Source: Geotalea toluenoxydans JCM 15764
Lineage (GTDB): Bacteria > Desulfobacterota > Desulfuromonadia > Geobacterales > Geobacteraceae
Reading direction: 5' to 3'
DNA: 64,000 nt
NCBI RefSeq assembly: GCF_001311985.1
Contig: NZ_BBCJ01000001.1
Location: 62,001 to 126,000 of the forward strand
Shown: one piece after another, positions 60,495-64,000 of the stretch
How the letters are laid out: each line of letters begins with the position of its first letter
How positions within the stretch are numbered: position 1 is the stretch's first letter
The notes under the pieces: generated by a model
Told to the model about the DNA's origin: nothing
The model's input: only the letters and a program-made list of their open reading frames with translations
Database searches by the model: none
Program-made: the position numbers and the translations under genes

Positions 60495-60529
60495 TTGACA
60501 CTGAAATCGCTTTTGTATACTGTATACAA
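60495..60529 (+). promoter_or_regulatory. icd-mdh promoter region with perfect palindromic operator
   Basis: TTGACA at 60495-60500 is followed 15 bases later by TATACT at 60516-60521. Overlapping this -10 is the perfect inverted repeat TTGTATAC-T-GTATACAA at 60513-60529. A 160-base leader then precedes icd; the rest of the 283-base gap shows no other recognisable element. The motif recurs, less perfectly, over the acnB promoter. Confidence 0.65.
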
Positions 60530-60689
60530 TTTCTCGCAACTATAATGATATTTGTCTAATTTAACCTGGTGGGTGATAGCTTCGCGCGATGTATGCTTCC
60601 GGCTCAAATTTTCAATTACGGCGTCAAAGCATGAACTGCATTATTTTCCATTATAGCTCCGGCGATGGCATAAAAACTAAGGAGAGAAT

Positions 60690-63915
<3,226 letters not shown>

Positions 63916-63939
63916 TTAGTTTTAAAGGATGTAAGCTGG

Positions 63940-63979
63940 AAAAGAAGGGCAACAACAGCTGCCCTTCTTTTCCTTTTTT
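63940..63979 (+). terminator. terminator after mdh
   Basis: AAAAGAAGGGCA (63940-63951) pairs perfectly with TGCCCTTCTTTT (63960-63971), followed by CCTTTTTT. Confidence 0.9.
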
Positions 63980-64000
63980 AGCGTCCCGAAAAGACCCTAA

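Overview
The window looks like a chromosomal segment of a Geobacter/Geotalea-type bacterium (Desulfuromonadia, Geobacterales). The main grounds are multihaem c-type cytochromes beside an NHL-repeat lipoprotein, a monomeric NADP-isocitrate dehydrogenase followed by malate dehydrogenase, aconitase B, a PutA-type proline catabolic enzyme, and PATAN (DUF4388) and type IV pilus-like genes. This assignment is an inference from gene content; no alignment was run.

Layout. 0-1.2 kb: 3' end of a PutA-like gene. 1.3-9.4 kb: yceD-rpmF-plsX-fabH-fabD-fabG-acpP-fabF (fatty acid synthesis), then rpiB and glyA. 9.5-17.7 kb: a secreted protein with an internal duplication, comEC, a REC-GAF-GGDEF regulator, hisS, an acyl-ACP thioesterase and a divergent polysaccharide deacetylase. 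17.7-19.0 kb (minus): a ParA-like ATPase with an unexplained C-terminal domain. 19.1-23.6 kb: xseA-xseB-ispA-dxs. 23.6-25.4 kb: a TPR metallopeptidase and an Rrf2/IscR-type regulator. 25.7-31.3 kb: tig-clpP-clpX-lon. 31.4-31.7 kb: tRNA-Asp, tRNA-Val, tRNA-Asp. 31.9-35.7 kb: glycosyltransferase, small membrane protein, NHL lipoprotein, tetrahaem and octahaem-like cytochromes. 35.8-44.8 kb: a hybrid type IV pilus/type II secretion cluster (GspF, GspE, PilM, N, O and P-like proteins, a secretin ending in a cohesin domain, two pseudopilins). 44.9-49.0 kb: ftsE-ftsX-envC-like-ctpA. 49.1-51.4 kb: an Ig-like lipoprotein and a secreted cohesin+dockerin protein. 51.6-54.8 kb: acnB and an SRPBCC protein. 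54.8-57.7 kb (minus): pilT and a PATAN/GAF protein. 57.9-60.4 kb: aspS and a LysM lipoprotein. 60.7-63.9 kb: icd-mdh.

The most striking technical feature is that 24 protein genes carry about 35 frame-breaking small indels, mostly single-base losses in short homopolymers, including indispensable genes such as fabH, hisS, rpmF and dxs. Restoring one or two bases rebuilds a full-length family member every time, so these are most likely sequence errors and not pseudogenes. Such genes are annotated below as single CDSs spanning the breaks, with approximate break positions.

The most interesting biological candidates are: (1) a secretin with a C-terminal cohesin domain, and 6 kb downstream a secreted protein with its own cohesin-like domain and two dockerin calcium loops, which suggests non-cellulosomal cohesin-dockerin assembly at a pilus/secretion machine; (2) a near-perfect shared palindrome over the promoters of acnB and icd-mdh; (3) a PATAN-pseudoreceiver-GAF protein paired with pilT; (4) a ParA-like ATPase fused to a cysteine-containing domain of unknown role. 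There is no sign of prophage, insertion sequence or CRISPR array. No gene-free stretch exceeds 300 bases.
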